Shown: positions 44,146 to 53,650 of the stretch, in pieces
Position numbering within the stretch: position 1 is the stretch's first letter
Layout of the letters: each line of letters begins with the position of its first letter
Origin: Azospirillum sp. TSA2s
GTDB lineage: Bacteria > Pseudomonadota > Alphaproteobacteria > Azospirillales > Azospirillaceae
DNA: 64,000 nt
Assembly: GCF_004923315.1 (NCBI RefSeq)
Contig: NZ_CP039645.1
Location: 353,001 to 417,000 of the forward strand
Direction of reading: 5' to 3'
Made by a program: the position numbers and the translations under genes
The notes under the pieces: generated by a model
The model's database searches: none
Told to the model about the DNA's origin: nothing
What the model saw: only the letters and a program-made list of their open reading frames with translations

Positions 44146-47145
44146 CTATGCGCTGAGACGCTTGTTCTCGGGATCGACGAACACCATGCCGGTGATGGTC
44201 GCGGAATGGACCTTGTCCGGCATCGGCACATGCACGGTCTGGCCCTGCAGGGACCGGCCGCCCTGGATCACCGCCAGGGCGATGGACCGCCCCAGCTCGG
44301 CGCTCCAGTAGGACGAGGTCACATGGCCGACCATCTCCATCGGCACCGGCTGGTTGGGGTCGAGGACGATCTGCGCCCCCTCCTCCAGCACCGTCTTCGG
44401 ATCGGCGGTCAGCAGGCCGACAAGCTGCTTGCGGTCCTTCGCCAGCATGTCCGGCCGCGACAGCGACCGCTTGCCGACGAAGTCCGGCTTGGTCTTGCCG
44501 ACGGCCCAGGACAGGCCGGCATCGTCCGGCGTCAGCGTGCCGTCCGTGTCCTGCCCGACGATGATATAGCCCTTCTCGGCGCGCAGGACGTGCATCGTCT
44601 CGGTGCCGTAGGGGGTGATGCCGAAGCGCTGCCCGGCCTCGAACAGCCTCTCCCACACCGCGCGGCCATAGCGGGCCGGCACATTGATCTCGAAGCCGAG
44701 TTCGCCGGTGAAGGAGACGCGGAACAGCCGGGTCGGCACGCCGCAGATCCTGCCGGTGGCGACCGCCATGTGGGGGAAGGCGCCTTCCGACAGGTCGATG
44801 CCCTCGACGAACGGCTCGATCAGCTTGCGGGCGTTCGGACCTTGCAGCGCGATCACCGACCATTGCTCGGTGGTCGAGGTCAGCCAGACCTTCAGGTCCG
44901 GCCACTCGGTCTGCAGGTAATCCTCCATCATGTTCAGCACGCGCGCCGCACCGCCGGTGGTGGTGGTGACGTGGAAGCGGTCATGGGCCAGACGCCCGAT
45001 CACGCCGTCGTCGCGGATGAAGCCGTCCTCGCCCAGCAGCAGGCCGTAGCGGCAGCGTCCGGGGGCCAGCTTGGTCCAGGCGTTGGTGTACATGCGGTTC
45101 ATGAACTCGGCCGCATCGGGACCGACGATCTCGATCTTGCCGAGGGTGGAGGCGTCGAAGATGCCCAGCGACGAGCGCACCGCCTTGCATTCGCGCGCCA
45201 CCGCCGCATGCATGTCCTCGCCGACCTGCGGGAAGTACCATGCGCGGCGCCAGAGCGAGACCGGCTCGAACACCGCGCCGTTCTCCTCGGCCCAGCCGTC
45301 GATCGGCGTCTTGCGCGTCACCTCGAACAGCGCGCCCTTGTTGTAGCCGGCGAAGGTGCCGAAGCTGGTCGGCGTGTAGGGCGGACGGAAGGTGGTGAGG
45401 CCCACCGCCGGGATCGGCCGCTTCAGCGCATCCGACGCGACGGCCAGACCGTTGATGTTGGACGTCTTGCCCTGGTCCGTCGCCATGCCGGTGGTGGTGT
45501 AGCGCTTGATGTGCTCGATCGACTTGAAGCCTTCGCGCACGGCCAGCCGGATGTCCTTGGCCATCACGTCATTCTGGAAATCGACGAACGCCTTGGCATG
45601 GCCCGGATCGCGGTCGGTCGGCAGCTCGCGGCCGGTCACCCCGGTGAAGGAAAGTTCGCCCTCGACATGGTAGGCGGCCGGTTCGGTGCAGAACCCGGCA
45701 TCCACGGCGGCAGCGGCACCGGCGGCGGCGCCATCCTCGAAGGCGGCCTTCAGCCCGAAGCGGCCCTTGCCGGCGCCGGCCAGACGGCACTCCTCCTTGC
45801 CACGGCCGGGCAGGAACATCTGGCCGTCCTCGTTCCAGGTCAGCGACCCCTGGGTGTGCGAGAACAGATGGACGGTCGGCGTCCAGCCGCCCGACATCAG
45901 CAGGGCGTCGCAGGCGATCGTCTCCGCACCGCCGACCTTGCCGTCGCCGGTGACGGGATTGACCCGCACCGACGAGACGCGCAGCCGGCCCTTGGTGCCG
46001 GTGACGGTCCAGCCGATCAGCGTCCTGATGCGCAGCGCATCGGCGGCGGCGGCGAGCTGGGTCGGGACGGTCCCACGCACATCGACGATGGCCGCAACTT
46101 CGACCCCCGCCTTGGCCAGATCGAAGGCGGCATGCCAGGCGCTGTCATGGCTGGTGACGACGACGACCCGGTTGCCGACCTTGACGCCGTAGCGGTTCAG
46201 GTAGGTGCGCGCGGCACCGGCCAGCATCACGCCCGGCCGGTCGTTGCCGGCGAACACCAGCGGCTTCTCGATGGCGCCCTGGGCCAGCACGACCTGCTTG
46301 GCCCGCACCTTCCACATCCGCTCGCGCGGCGCGCCGTCCGGCACGATGCGCAGATGGTCGGTCAGACGCTGGCACAGGCCGACGAAGTTCTGGTGGTAAT
46401 AGCCGATGGCCGTGGTGCGCGGCAGCACGGTGACGTTCGGCATTGCCGCCAGCGCCGCGTTGGCGTCCTCCAGCCAGTCCCAGGCCAGTTGACCGTTGAT
46501 CTCGGCAGCCGGCTCCGACAGCAGCGAACCGCCAAGTTCCGACTGCTCGTCGCACAGGATGACCGAGGCGCCGCTGCGCCCGGCTTCCAGCGCGGCGGCC
46601 AGACCGGCGGCGCCGCCACCGACGACCAGCACGTCGCAATGGGCGAAGCGGCTGGCGTAGGTGTCGGGATCGGGGGCGGTCGGCGCCTTGCCCAGGCCGG
46701 CGGCGCTACGGATGAACGGCTCGTAGACTTTGTCCCAGAAGCTCTTCGGCCACATGAAGGTCTTGTAGTAGAAGCCGGCCGAGAACAGCATGTAGAGCCC
46801 GTCGTTCACCGCGCCGATGTCGCGGGTCAGCGATGGCCAGCGGTTCTGGCTTTCGGCCTTCAGCCCTTCGAAGACCTCCAGCACGGTCGCCCGCGTGTTC
46901 GGCTCGAACCTGCCGTTGCCGCGGTCGGTCCCGACCAGTGCGTTCGGCTCCTCCGACCCGGCGGTCAGGAAGCCGCGCGGCCGGTGGTACTTGAAGGACC
47001 GGCCGACGAGATGGACGCCATTCGCCAGGAGCGCGGACGCCAGGGTGTCGCCCTCGCAGCCGGGATAATCGACGCCGTCGAAGGTGAAGCGGACCTGACG
47101 GCTGCGGTTGACCCTGCCCTTGCCTGCAATGCGGAAATTGCTCAT
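44146..47145 (-). CDS. soxA: Sarcosine oxidase alpha subunit
   Basis: A 999-residue subunit. An N-terminal ferredoxin-like region (RQVRFTFDGVDYPGCEGDTL) leads to a FAD/NAD-binding part (VLVVGGGAAGLAAALEAG) and a C-terminal aminomethyltransferase (GCV_T) domain from about residue 600 (FMNRMYTNAWTKLAPGRCRY, GELGFEINVPARYGRAVWE) that binds THF and captures the one-carbon unit as methylene-THF. The start at 47145 forms an ATGA overlap with the soxD stop. Long plus-strand reading frames across this gene are shadows. Confidence 0.95.
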   Translation of the reverse strand: MSNFRIAGKGRVNRSRQVRFTFDGVDYPGCEGDTLASALLANGVHLVGRSFKYHRPRGFLTAGSEEPNALVGTDRGNGRFEPNTRATVLEVFEGLKAESQNRWPSLTRDIGAVNDGLYMLFSAGFYYKTFMWPKSFWDKVYEPFIRSAAGLGKAPTAPDPDTYASRFAHCDVLVVGGGAAGLAAALEAGRSGASVILCDEQSELGGSLLSEPAAEINGQLAWDWLEDANAALAAMPNVTVLPRTTAIGYYHQNFVGLCQRLTDHLRIVPDGAPRERMWKVRAKQVVLAQGAIEKPLVFAGNDRPGVMLAGAARTYLNRYGVKVGNRVVVVTSHDSAWHAAFDLAKAGVEVAAIVDVRGTVPTQLAAAADALRIRTLIGWTVTGTKGRLRVSSVRVNPVTGDGKVGGAETIACDALLMSGGWTPTVHLFSHTQGSLTWNEDGQMFLPGRGKEECRLAGAGKGRFGLKAAFEDGAAAGAAAAVDAGFCTEPAAYHVEGELSFTGVTGRELPTDRDPGHAKAFVDFQNDVMAKDIRLAVREGFKSIEHIKRYTTTGMATDQGKTSNINGLAVASDALKRPIPAVGLTTFRPPYTPTSFGTFAGYNKGALFEVTRKTPIDGWAEENGAVFEPVSLWRRAWYFPQVGEDMHAAVARECKAVRSSLGIFDASTLGKIEIVGPDAAEFMNRMYTNAWTKLAPGRCRYGLLLGEDGFIRDDGVIGRLAHDRFHVTTTTGGAARVLNMMEDYLQTEWPDLKVWLTSTTEQWSVIALQGPNARKLIEPFVEGIDLSEGAFPHMAVATGRICGVPTRLFRVSFTGELGFEINVPARYGRAVWERLFEAGQRFGITPYGTETMHVLRAEKGYIIVGQDTDGTLTPDDAGLSWAVGKTKPDFVGKRSLSRPDMLAKDRKQLVGLLTADPKTVLEEGAQIVLDPNQPVPMEMVGHVTSSYWSAELGRSIALAVIQGGRSLQGQTVHVPMPDKVHSATITGMVFVDPENKRLSA

Positions 47146-47465
47146 GGACGTGCTTCCTTGACGCTGGAGGCGGCCAGCGCGATCTCCTCGTCGCTCGGAC
47201 GCGAAGCCCCCGCCTTGTAGGTCATGGCGAATTTGTCGGTCACGGTGTCGCGCACCGCGTTGAAGAAGCGGCCGCAGCCATGCATGTGGCGCCAGCGTTC
47301 GAAATGCCGGCCGCGCGGGTTGGTGCGGATGAACAGGAAGTCGCGCCATTCGTCGTCGGACAGGGCGGACGGGTCCGCCGGTCGCGCGATGTGCGCCTCG
47401 CCGGCATAGGTGAACTCCAGCTCCGGGCGCTCGGCTTCGCAATATGGGCAGCGGATGAGCAGCAT
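47142..47465 (-). CDS. soxD: Sarcosine oxidase delta subunit
   Basis: A 107-residue zinc-binding small subunit. The zinc motif starts the protein (LIRCPYCEAERPELEFTY), and a later block reads HMHGCGRFFNAVRDT, with the conserved tail IFYxY-like region followed by Lys. It lies 10 bp after soxB and overlaps soxA by four bases, so translation is coupled. Confidence 0.93.
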   Translation of the reverse strand: MLLIRCPYCEAERPELEFTYAGEAHIARPADPSALSDDEWRDFLFIRTNPRGRHFERWRHMHGCGRFFNAVRDTVTDKFAMTYKAGASRPSDEEIALAASSVKEARP

Positions 47466-47475
47466 GGTCGTTTCC

Positions 47476-48729
47476 TCAATGCGCGACGGCGGCGGCGGCG
47501 GCCTCGTCGATCAGCCGGCCGGTCTTGAAGCGTTCCAGCGTGAAGGGCGCGTTGATCGGGTGCGGCTCGTCACGGGCGATGGTGTGGGCGAAGACGTTCG
47601 CCGACCCCGGCGTCGCCTTGAAGCCGCCGGTCCCCCAGCCGCAATTGACGTACAGACCCGGCACCGGCGTCTTGCCGATGATCGGCGAGCGGTCGGGCGT
47701 GACGTCGACGATGCCGCCCCATTTGCGCAGCATGCGCATGCGGTTGAAGATCGGGAACACCTCGCAGATCGCGGCGACCGTGTGCTCGATCAGCGGCAGA
47801 CCGCCGCGCTGGCTGTAGGAGGTGTACTGGTCGGTGCCCGATCCGATCACCAGCTCGCCCTTGTCGGACTGGCTGATATAGGCGTGCACGGTGTTGGACA
47901 TCACCACGCAGGGGAAGGCCGGCTTCACCGGCTCCGACACCAGCGCCTGCAGCGGATAGCTTTCCAGCGGCAGCCGGACGCCGGCGGTGTCCATCACCAC
48001 AGAGGTGTTGCCGGCGGCCGACACCGCGACCTTCTTGGCCTTGATGAAGCCGCGCGCCGTCTCCACGCCGGTGACTCGGCCGGAAGCGTCGCGGCGGATC
48101 GCCGTCACCGGGCAGTTCTGGATGATGTCGACCCCGCGCGCCGACGCTCCCCGCGCATAGCCCCAGGCGACCGCGTCGTGGCGGGCGGTGCCGCCGCGCC
48201 GCTGCAGCGCCGCGCCCATCACCGGATAGCGGGCATTGGCGGCGATGTTCAGCGGCGGGCAGTATTCCTTGGCCTGCTCGGGCGTCAGCCACTCGTTGTC
48301 GATGCCGTTCAGGCGGTTGGAATGGATGTGGCGCTTGAAGCTCTGGATGTCGTGCACCGTGTGCGCCAGCATCATCACGCCGCGCTGCGAGAACATGACG
48401 TTGTAGTTCAGCTCCTGGCTCAGCCCTTCCCACAGCTTCATCGCATGCTCGTAGAGCCGGGCGCTTTCGTCGTACAGGTAGTTGGAGCGGATGATGGTGG
48501 TGTTGCGGCCGGTGTTGCCGCCGCCGAGCCAGCCCTTCTCCACCACCGCGACATTGGTGATGCCGTGTTCCTTGGCGAGGTAATAGGCCGCACCCAGACC
48601 ATGCCCGCCCGCGCCGACGATCACGACGTCATATTCGGATTTCGGCTCCGCGTCGGGCCATTGAGGCTGCCAGTTCTTGTTGCCGGTCAGCGCGTTCGTC
48701 AACAGCGAGGAGAATGAGAAGCGGGTCAT
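47476..48729 (-). CDS. soxB: Sarcosine oxidase beta subunit
   Basis: A 417-residue FAD-dependent subunit (DAO fold). The dinucleotide motif is [18 protein letters not shown] at about residue 35, followed by [19 protein letters not shown], which holds the substrate/FAD contact region, and a C-terminal [19 protein letters not shown]. It carries the sarcosine-oxidising site. First gene of soxBDAG-glyA-(sdaA), divergent from a GlxA/GbdR-type regulator across 114 bp. Confidence 0.95.
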   Translation of the reverse strand: MTRFSFSSLLTNALTGNKNWQPQWPDAEPKSEYDVVIVGAGGHGLGAAYYLAKEHGITNVAVVEKGWLGGGNTGRNTTIIRSNYLYDESARLYEHAMKLWEGLSQELNYNVMFSQRGVMMLAHTVHDIQSFKRHIHSNRLNGIDNEWLTPEQAKEYCPPLNIAANARYPVMGAALQRRGGTARHDAVAWGYARGASARGVDIIQNCPVTAIRRDASGRVTGVETARGFIKAKKVAVSAAGNTSVVMDTAGVRLPLESYPLQALVSEPVKPAFPCVVMSNTVHAYISQSDKGELVIGSGTDQYTSYSQRGGLPLIEHTVAAICEVFPIFNRMRMLRKWGGIVDVTPDRSPIIGKTPVPGLYVNCGWGTGGFKATPGSANVFAHTIARDEPHPINAPFTLERFKTGRLIDEAAAAAVAH

Positions 48730-48843
48730 GGCAGCACCGCGAAGTTCAACGTGCTGACAGTATCGGGAAGCGACCCTTTGTTGGACAGAACGGATGCGTC
48801 AGTTTAATGTCACCCGTGCGACGCTGTGTCCGCCGGAGGTCAC

Positions 48844-49872
48844 ATGACGAACACCATCGCGGCAGGCGGCATCAGGACGAATGCCTCCAGGGCCGGCCGG
48901 TTCCCGGACCGCCCGGCGGCACCGCGCCTGTCCGTCGGTTTCATCCTCGCCCACCGCTTCACGCTGTGCGCCTTCGCGAATTTCGTCGACGTGCTGAGGC
49001 TCGCCGCCGACGAGGGCGACCGCAGCCGGCCGATCCTGTGCGAGTGGGCCGTGCTGTCGGACCAGATGCGGCCGGTGGCGTCCAGTTGCGGCATGCTGGT
49101 TCAGCCGACCGAACGGCTGGGCGACCCGGCCAAGTTCGACTACATCGTCGTGGTCGGCGGACTGATCGACGAGATTTCCAACCTCAGCCCCGACTACATC
49201 CGCTATCTGCGCCAGGCGGCGACAGCGAAGATCCCGCTGGTCGGCGTCTGCACCGGCGCCTTCATTTTGCAGCGGGCCGGGTTGATGGATGGATACCGCT
49301 GCTGCATCAGCTGGTTCCATCACGCCGATTTCCTGGAGCAGTTCGACGGCATCACGCCGGTGTCCGACCAGATCTTCATCGTCGACCGCGACCGGCTGAC
49401 CTGCTCTGGCGGGACCAGCTCGGCCCATCTCGCAGCATATCTGGTCGAAAAGCATGTCGGCCGCGCCCAGGCGCGCAAAAGCCTGCACATCATGATCATC
49501 GACGACGCGCTGCGCGGGGAAAAACCGCAGCCCGGCATCCCGCTCGACTTCTCCACCAATGACGAGGTGGTGCGAAAGGCGCTGCTGCTGATGCAGCAGA
49601 ACATCGACGTGCCTTTGTCGGTGGCGGAGATGGCGCGCCGGCTGGGTGCGGCCCGGCGCCAGATGGAGCGGCATTTCCAGAATGCGCTGGGCATGACGCC
49701 GACCGAGGCCTACCGGATCATGCGGCTGGAACATGCGGAGTTCCTGCTGCGCAACACCGAACAGTCGGTGACGGAGGTCGCCGCCGCCGTCGGTTTCTGC
49801 GATTCCTCGCACTTCGTCCGCGCCTTCAAGGAACGCCGCGGCATGACGCCGTCCGTCTTCCGCAAGGGCTGA
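48844..49872 (+). CDS. GlxA-family AraC regulator (GbdR/SouR-like)
   Basis: A 342-residue regulator with an N-terminal DJ-1/PfpI (class I glutamine amidotransferase-like) domain (about residues 20-200; VGVCTGAFILQRAGLMDGYR contains the nucleophile-elbow Cys) and a C-terminal AraC HTH pair (about 235-340; SVAEMARRLGAARRQMERHF, then TEVAAAVGFCDSSHFVRAFK). Pseudomonas GbdR and SouR have this architecture and activate glycine betaine, dimethylglycine and sarcosine genes. It is divergent from soxB, so sarcosine-responsive activation of the sox operon is the best guess. The ATG at 48844 follows GGAGG. Confidence 0.88.
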   Translation: MTNTIAAGGIRTNASRAGRFPDRPAAPRLSVGFILAHRFTLCAFANFVDVLRLAADEGDRSRPILCEWAVLSDQMRPVASSCGMLVQPTERLGDPAKFDYIVVVGGLIDEISNLSPDYIRYLRQAATAKIPLVGVCTGAFILQRAGLMDGYRCCISWFHHADFLEQFDGITPVSDQIFIVDRDRLTCSGGTSSAHLAAYLVEKHVGRAQARKSLHIMIIDDALRGEKPQPGIPLDFSTNDEVVRKALLLMQQNIDVPLSVAEMARRLGAARRQMERHFQNALGMTPTEAYRIMRLEHAEFLLRNTEQSVTEVAAAVGFCDSSHFVRAFKERRGMTPSVFRKG

Positions 49873-49884
49873 GGCTCTCCCCTC

Positions 49885-49906
49885 CGGCCGGGCCACACGG
49901 CCGTTT
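49885..49906 (+). terminator. Weak hairpin after the GlxA-type regulator
   Basis: CGGCCG (49885-49890) and CGGCCG (49898-49903) form a stem with a 7-base loop, followed by TTTC, 13 bp beyond the stop. Plausible but short terminator. Confidence 0.35.
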
Positions 49907-50067
49907 CATGCAATGCCGGTGACGCATCCGTACAATCGGCGGGTGGATCCCTTTGCCATGCTGGGATCGACGAAACGCTCGTGAGCGCAGAACATCCGCC
50001 ACGACCCCGACCCTCACTGCGGCAAGAACCGCGTTCCGGGTTTGCCGGACAGACAAGGATGGGCCAA

Positions 50068-50598
50068 ATGCTTGACGACAGCGACACCATGCAACTGCAC
50101 TGGCGTGAAGCCGGCATTCCCGAAGAGCTGTGCCGGGAACTCGCCCTCGCGTCGACGCCGATGCGCCTGCACGCCCATCCGCCGGTGCGGACCGTCGCCG
50201 ATGCCGAGGAACACTGGCGCAGCGTCCCCGGCGTGCACACCAAGAACCTGCTTTTGAAGGATGCCAAGGGCGTTCTGTGGCTGGTCGTGCTGCCGCACGA
50301 TCAGTCGGTGAACATGAAGGAACTGGCCCCGGTCATCGGCTCGGCCAAGCTGTCCTTCGCCTCCCCGGTCACGCTGGAGCAGGTGCTGTCGATCGAGCCG
50401 GGCGGCGTCAGCCCGCTGGCCCTGGTGGCGGACAAGGAGCGCCGCGTCCGTCTGGTGCTGGAGCGCCGCGTTCTCGCCGGCGACACCGTCAATTTCCACC
50501 CGATGACGAACCGCGCGACGCTGTCGATGCATCCCAACGACCTGTCGGCTTTCCTCGCCCGGCTCGGATACGAACCGACGCTCGTCGACCTCGCCTGA
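50068..50598 (+). CDS. YbaK/ProX-type aminoacyl-tRNA deacylase
   Basis: A 176-residue single-domain protein of the YbaK/ProRS-associated family (PrdX/ProX group). Signature stretches are HTKNLLLKDAKGVLWLVVLP, KLSFASPVTLEQVLSIEPGG and VSPLALVADKERRVRLVLER. These enzymes hydrolyse mischarged Ala-tRNAPro or Cys-tRNAPro in trans. The ATG at 50068 is chosen for AAGGA at good spacing; GTG at 49981 and ATG at 50059 are in-frame alternatives. It stands alone; its end is convergent with the NTF2-like gene. Confidence 0.87.
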   Translation: MLDDSDTMQLHWREAGIPEELCRELALASTPMRLHAHPPVRTVADAEEHWRSVPGVHTKNLLLKDAKGVLWLVVLPHDQSVNMKELAPVIGSAKLSFASPVTLEQVLSIEPGGVSPLALVADKERRVRLVLERRVLAGDTVNFHPMTNRATLSMHPNDLSAFLARLGYEPTLVDLA

Positions 50599-50609
50599 GC
50601 CCTCCGGCC

Positions 50610-51056
50610 TCAGCCCGGAAGCTTGGCGGCGGCTCCCGCGTCCCCGCCACACTCGGCTTCGCATCCCAAGGCGACGACGGCATCGTCGAACTTTTCTTCG
50701 AAGCGTTCGATGCGGCCGTCCTTCACATGCAAATGGTGGTGGGTCACCGTCTCGATCCGCTTGCCGGTCTTGCGGTAGGTGGCGCCGACCAGATTCCTCA
50801 CCCGGACATCGTCGCCTTCGACCGTGAAGTCCAACATGTCGTGACGATCGATGCTCCAATCCCGGATCAGCCCGTCGAAATAGCGGCGAACGCCCGCCTC
50901 TCCCCGGAAGGTCCCGGAAATGGGAGCGAAGACGGGCGACACCCGGTTGGAAACCCATTCCACATCGGGCGAGAGGTAATCGAACACCGCCTGGACCTCG
51001 CCGGAGCTATAACGCTCGTAAAGGGTCCGCAGCCACGCCAGATCCGCTTGCGCCAT
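50610..51056 (-). CDS. NTF2/SnoaL-like fold protein
   Basis: A 148-residue protein with a cystatin-like alpha+beta barrel pattern: LRTLYERYSSGEVQAVFDYL, DVEWVSNRVSPVFAPISGTF, RRYFDGLIRDWSIDRHDMLD and HHHLHVKDGRIERFEEKFDD. Such proteins include ketosteroid isomerase-like enzymes and many of unknown function; no catalytic signature can be assigned. The start at 51056 follows GGAGGG at good spacing; the long upstream extension in frame is not supported. Confidence 0.75.
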   Translation of the reverse strand: MAQADLAWLRTLYERYSSGEVQAVFDYLSPDVEWVSNRVSPVFAPISGTFRGEAGVRRYFDGLIRDWSIDRHDMLDFTVEGDDVRVRNLVGATYRKTGKRIETVTHHHLHVKDGRIERFEEKFDDAVVALGCEAECGGDAGAAAKLPG

Positions 51057-51435
51057 GATGCCCTCCCTGCCCTGCCCGGCGCCCTTTGGCGCCCTGTTCA
51101 GGAGACCGGGAGCGGATCCTACGCCACCTTTTCTCCCGGACAAGCACGGCAGTCGGCGTGCCCCGAAGGATGCCCGCGCCCGTCCGTCCGTACACAACTG
51201 ACGACCTGACGGCGGCGGCCGGACGGTTGCTCCGGAAACCCGAAATTCCACGCCGGTTTTTCAAAACCTTGTCGTTTTGAGTAGGCAGCCGGCTCTTTGG
51301 TATGGGTTTCCGCAAGCTTGATCCATGTCAAATCGTCCACATTTGCAGGGGTGCAGATTTCGGTTTCCAAGTGGATTGCCTTATCGCCCCCGTCACTCTG
51401 TGAAGCCACTCCGTGACAGTTCTGTGGAGACGACC
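51057..51435. other. 379-bp intergenic promoter region with anaerobox
   Basis: The gap between the divergent NTF2-like gene and the small unknown gene holds no convincing gene. Its main feature is a TTGA-N6-TCAA site at 51318-51331. A frame from 51325 continues into the downstream gene but has no ribosome site. Confidence 0.6.
51318..51331. promoter_or_regulatory. FNR/FixK-type box TTGATCCATGTCAA
   Basis: TTGA-N6-TCAA dyad, one base from the FNR consensus TTGATnnnnATCAA and a full match to the TTGA-N6-TCAA FixK/FNR core. It is centred about 111 bp before the start of the small gene at 51436 and upstream of the Crp/Fnr gene, so it may place both under oxygen control. Confidence 0.6.
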
Positions 51436-51822
51436 ATGTCGTCATCGCATGGCTTTTCGAACAACGACGCGCTCTACGCGGAGCTCTTGAAGTTTGCTGT
51501 CGCAGCACTTGCAACCGGTTCGCACAGCGATCACGCTCTCCTGCTGCTGCACGAACGCTACCGGGAATCCGAGGACGGGGAAACCGCCCGGCGGAAGTGG
51601 CTGCTGCGCTCGCTGATCAGCACCCCCGCCCAAACGCCCCTCGGCGTCGCCGTCAAGCTGACCGTGGCCTGTCGCCTCGACGGACACCTGGATGCGGCCC
51701 AGGAAGCGGCGGAAGGCCCCATCGGCAGCCACATCATCGTTTCAGCCCTGATCGACTCGCTGGCGCAGGCCGAACTGCTCCCCCAGCTGCGCCCGGCAAA
51801 CCCGAGCGAGCCGAGACATTAG
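51436..51822 (+). CDS. Uncharacterised 128-residue protein
   Basis: I do not recognise this family. The product is mostly helical and soluble, with no signal peptide, membrane segment or cysteine pair. Sequence such as LYAELLKFAVAALATGSHSD, HERYRESEDGETARRKWLLR and LDGHLDAAQEAAEGPIGSHI suggests a small all-alpha domain. The ATG at 51436 follows GTGGAGACG. It lies 22 bp before the Crp/Fnr gene and behind an FNR-type box, so it may be co-expressed with that regulator under low oxygen. Confidence 0.65.
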   Translation: MSSSHGFSNNDALYAELLKFAVAALATGSHSDHALLLLHERYRESEDGETARRKWLLRSLISTPAQTPLGVAVKLTVACRLDGHLDAAQEAAEGPIGSHIIVSALIDSLAQAELLPQLRPANPSEPRH

Positions 51823-51844
51823 GCACATGCGAGAAAGGCGTCCC

Positions 51845-52657
51845 ATGCGGCCCGAATGCCAATCCTGCCCGGTTCGACGCGACGGGCTATGCGCAAGCGC
51901 CTCCGACGCGCAGCTCCAGGCGCTCGGCACCATCAAGCACCCGCTCTGGCATGTGCCTGCGGGCGGCTGCGTCTTCGCCGAAGGGGACGGCAGCGAGATG
52001 GTGTTCATCATTCGCCGCGGCTGGGCGGCGGTGTCCGTCTTCCACGAGAACGGGCGTCGCCAGGTGCTTCGCTTCGCCATGCCCGGAAGCATGGTCGGGT
52101 TCGAGACGACCGCCGACGGCTGCATGCCCTGCACGGTGGAGGCGCTGACCGACCTCACCGCCTGTCCGATTCCGCGCCAGTCGCTGATGCGGTTCTGCCA
52201 GACCGCACCGGAACTGACGTTGCGGATGTGGTCGCTTCTGGCGGCGGAGACGATTTCGGACTGGCGTCTGCTGGGCGGGCTCGGCACCTGCACCGCGACC
52301 GAGCGGATCGCCCGCCTCCTGGTCGCGCTGTGCCAGCGCCAGCGCCGGGAGTCCGGCGCCTGTGTGGATGACGACAGTGTGGATGAGTTCGCGCTTCCGA
52401 TCAGCCAGACGGTGATCGCCGACGCGACCGGCCTGACCTCGGTTCATGTCTGCCGGACCTTGAAGGAGATGCGGGCCGCCGGACTGCTGTCGCTCACCAA
52501 GGGGCGCCTGCGCGTCATGGATTGGCCGCGATTGGCCGATCTGGCGGAGATGTCCGAGACGCCGGCGCCCTCCTCCGCAGTCCTCCCGTCTCCGACACTG
52601 CAGCCGGACCGCTGGCGCGAGGGCGTCTGGCGCAACGCCTCCACCCAGATTCAATGA
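51845..52657 (+). CDS. Crp/Fnr-family regulator with FNR-like cysteines
   Basis: A 270-residue regulator: cyclic nucleotide-binding-like barrel (about residues 20-130), dimer helix, and a Crp HTH (about 170-235; SQTVIADATGLTSVHVCRTL, then KEMRAAGLLSL). Cysteines C5, C8 and C16 at the N-terminus and C107 in LTACPIPRQ match the four-cysteine arrangement of FNR (C20, C23, C29, C122 in E. coli) apart from a wider C8-C16 gap, so a [4Fe-4S] oxygen sensor is plausible. The recognition helix lacks the ExxSR of FNR (LTSVHVCR), so its DNA site may not be TTGAT. The start at 51845 follows GAAAGG. Confidence 0.85.
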   Translation: MRPECQSCPVRRDGLCASASDAQLQALGTIKHPLWHVPAGGCVFAEGDGSEMVFIIRRGWAAVSVFHENGRRQVLRFAMPGSMVGFETTADGCMPCTVEALTDLTACPIPRQSLMRFCQTAPELTLRMWSLLAAETISDWRLLGGLGTCTATERIARLLVALCQRQRRESGACVDDDSVDEFALPISQTVIADATGLTSVHVCRTLKEMRAAGLLSLTKGRLRVMDWPRLADLAEMSETPAPSSAVLPSPTLQPDRWREGVWRNASTQIQ

Positions 52658-52703
52658 CACCCGATCCGACGGCCATCATCCATCGGACGGGCGCGACCAT
52701 GCC

Positions 52704-53576
52704 TCAATGCACCATCAGCACCGGTATGGTGGCGAGCCCCACCACATGCGACGTGGTGCTTCCCAACGTCCACTGCCGCAAGCGGGTGCGGCCGTGCCCG
52801 CCCATGACGAGCAGGTCGGCACCGAATTGGGCCGCCATGGCGAGCAGGACGCTGCCGGTCTCCCGCAGGCTGGCCGGCAGATGTTCGGCCTTGGCCTCGA
52901 CCCCCTGCATCAGCAGATAGTCCTGCAACCGTTCCGTATCGGCCTGAATGTCGTTCCCCAACCCGAACGTTCCGATGAGAACCTCCTGCGCATGGCGCAG
53001 CAGGGGAAGCGCCGCCACCATGGCCCTGGTTGCCTGGGGGCTCCCGTTCCACGCGATCATGATTCTCGACCCGATGGGCCGCACGGCCGAGAAGGGAGTC
53101 AGGATCACCGGGCGGGCCGTTCCGAACAGGGCGGCGTCGAACATCGACCGCCAGACGCTGTCGGTCACGCCATCATGCTTTGGCTTGGCGAACAGGATGA
53201 GGTCCGCGAAGCGGCCTTCCATCGCGATCGTCTTATCGGCCGGTCCTTCGACCTCGCGCCAGACCATCTCCGGATCCCGGCCGGCCGCCGCGGCTTCATC
53301 CCGGGAGTGGCCGGCTTGGCGGAGATGCCCTTGCATCCGCTCATGTGCCGCCTCGCAATCCCGCGCGATCTTCGCCTGGACCTCCCGCAGCGCGTTTTCC
53401 AGCACCGTGCCGGCAAAGCCCCTTCCAAGCGCCAGGATCAGGTTTTCCGGGCTGGGGCGCGCGTAGAGCACCTCGACACGGGAACCGAAGATGCGGCCGA
53501 TGAAGGTGGCGGCGTCGAGCGCGGCATCCATGCTGCCGGCCGCGTTGGACAGCGGAACAAGGATCTTGCGGTACAT
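52704..53576 (-). CDS. Tandem-domain universal stress protein
   Basis: A 290-residue protein with two UspA folds. The first begins MYRKILVPLSNAAGSMDAAL; the second has IMIAWNGSPQATRAMVAALP and ends with the ATP-binding-type loop GADLLVMGGHGRTRLRQWTL and a GSTTSHVV tail. UspA tandem proteins bind ATP or sense stress and are often induced by oxygen limitation in alphaproteobacteria. It is divergent from the cytochrome c gene with a TTAA-containing dyad between them. The start at 53576 follows GGAGGG. The protein ends 46 bp from the convergent Crp/Fnr gene. Confidence 0.9.
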   Translation of the reverse strand: MYRKILVPLSNAAGSMDAALDAATFIGRIFGSRVEVLYARPSPENLILALGRGFAGTVLENALREVQAKIARDCEAAHERMQGHLRQAGHSRDEAAAAGRDPEMVWREVEGPADKTIAMEGRFADLILFAKPKHDGVTDSVWRSMFDAALFGTARPVILTPFSAVRPIGSRIMIAWNGSPQATRAMVAALPLLRHAQEVLIGTFGLGNDIQADTERLQDYLLMQGVEAKAEHLPASLRETGSVLLAMAAQFGADLLVMGGHGRTRLRQWTLGSTTSHVVGLATIPVLMVH

Positions 53577-53650
53577 GGTCCATCCCTCCGGCTGACGGGA
53601 CCGTGGCGTTCCCGACGGTCCCAAGGCCAGGATCGGACCTTCTCATCGGC

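Noticed and set aside
44122..47220. Plus-strand frame of 1032 codons opposite soxA
   Set aside because: A shadow of the soxA codon bias; no recognisable domain and it crosses the soxG, soxA and soxD junctions.
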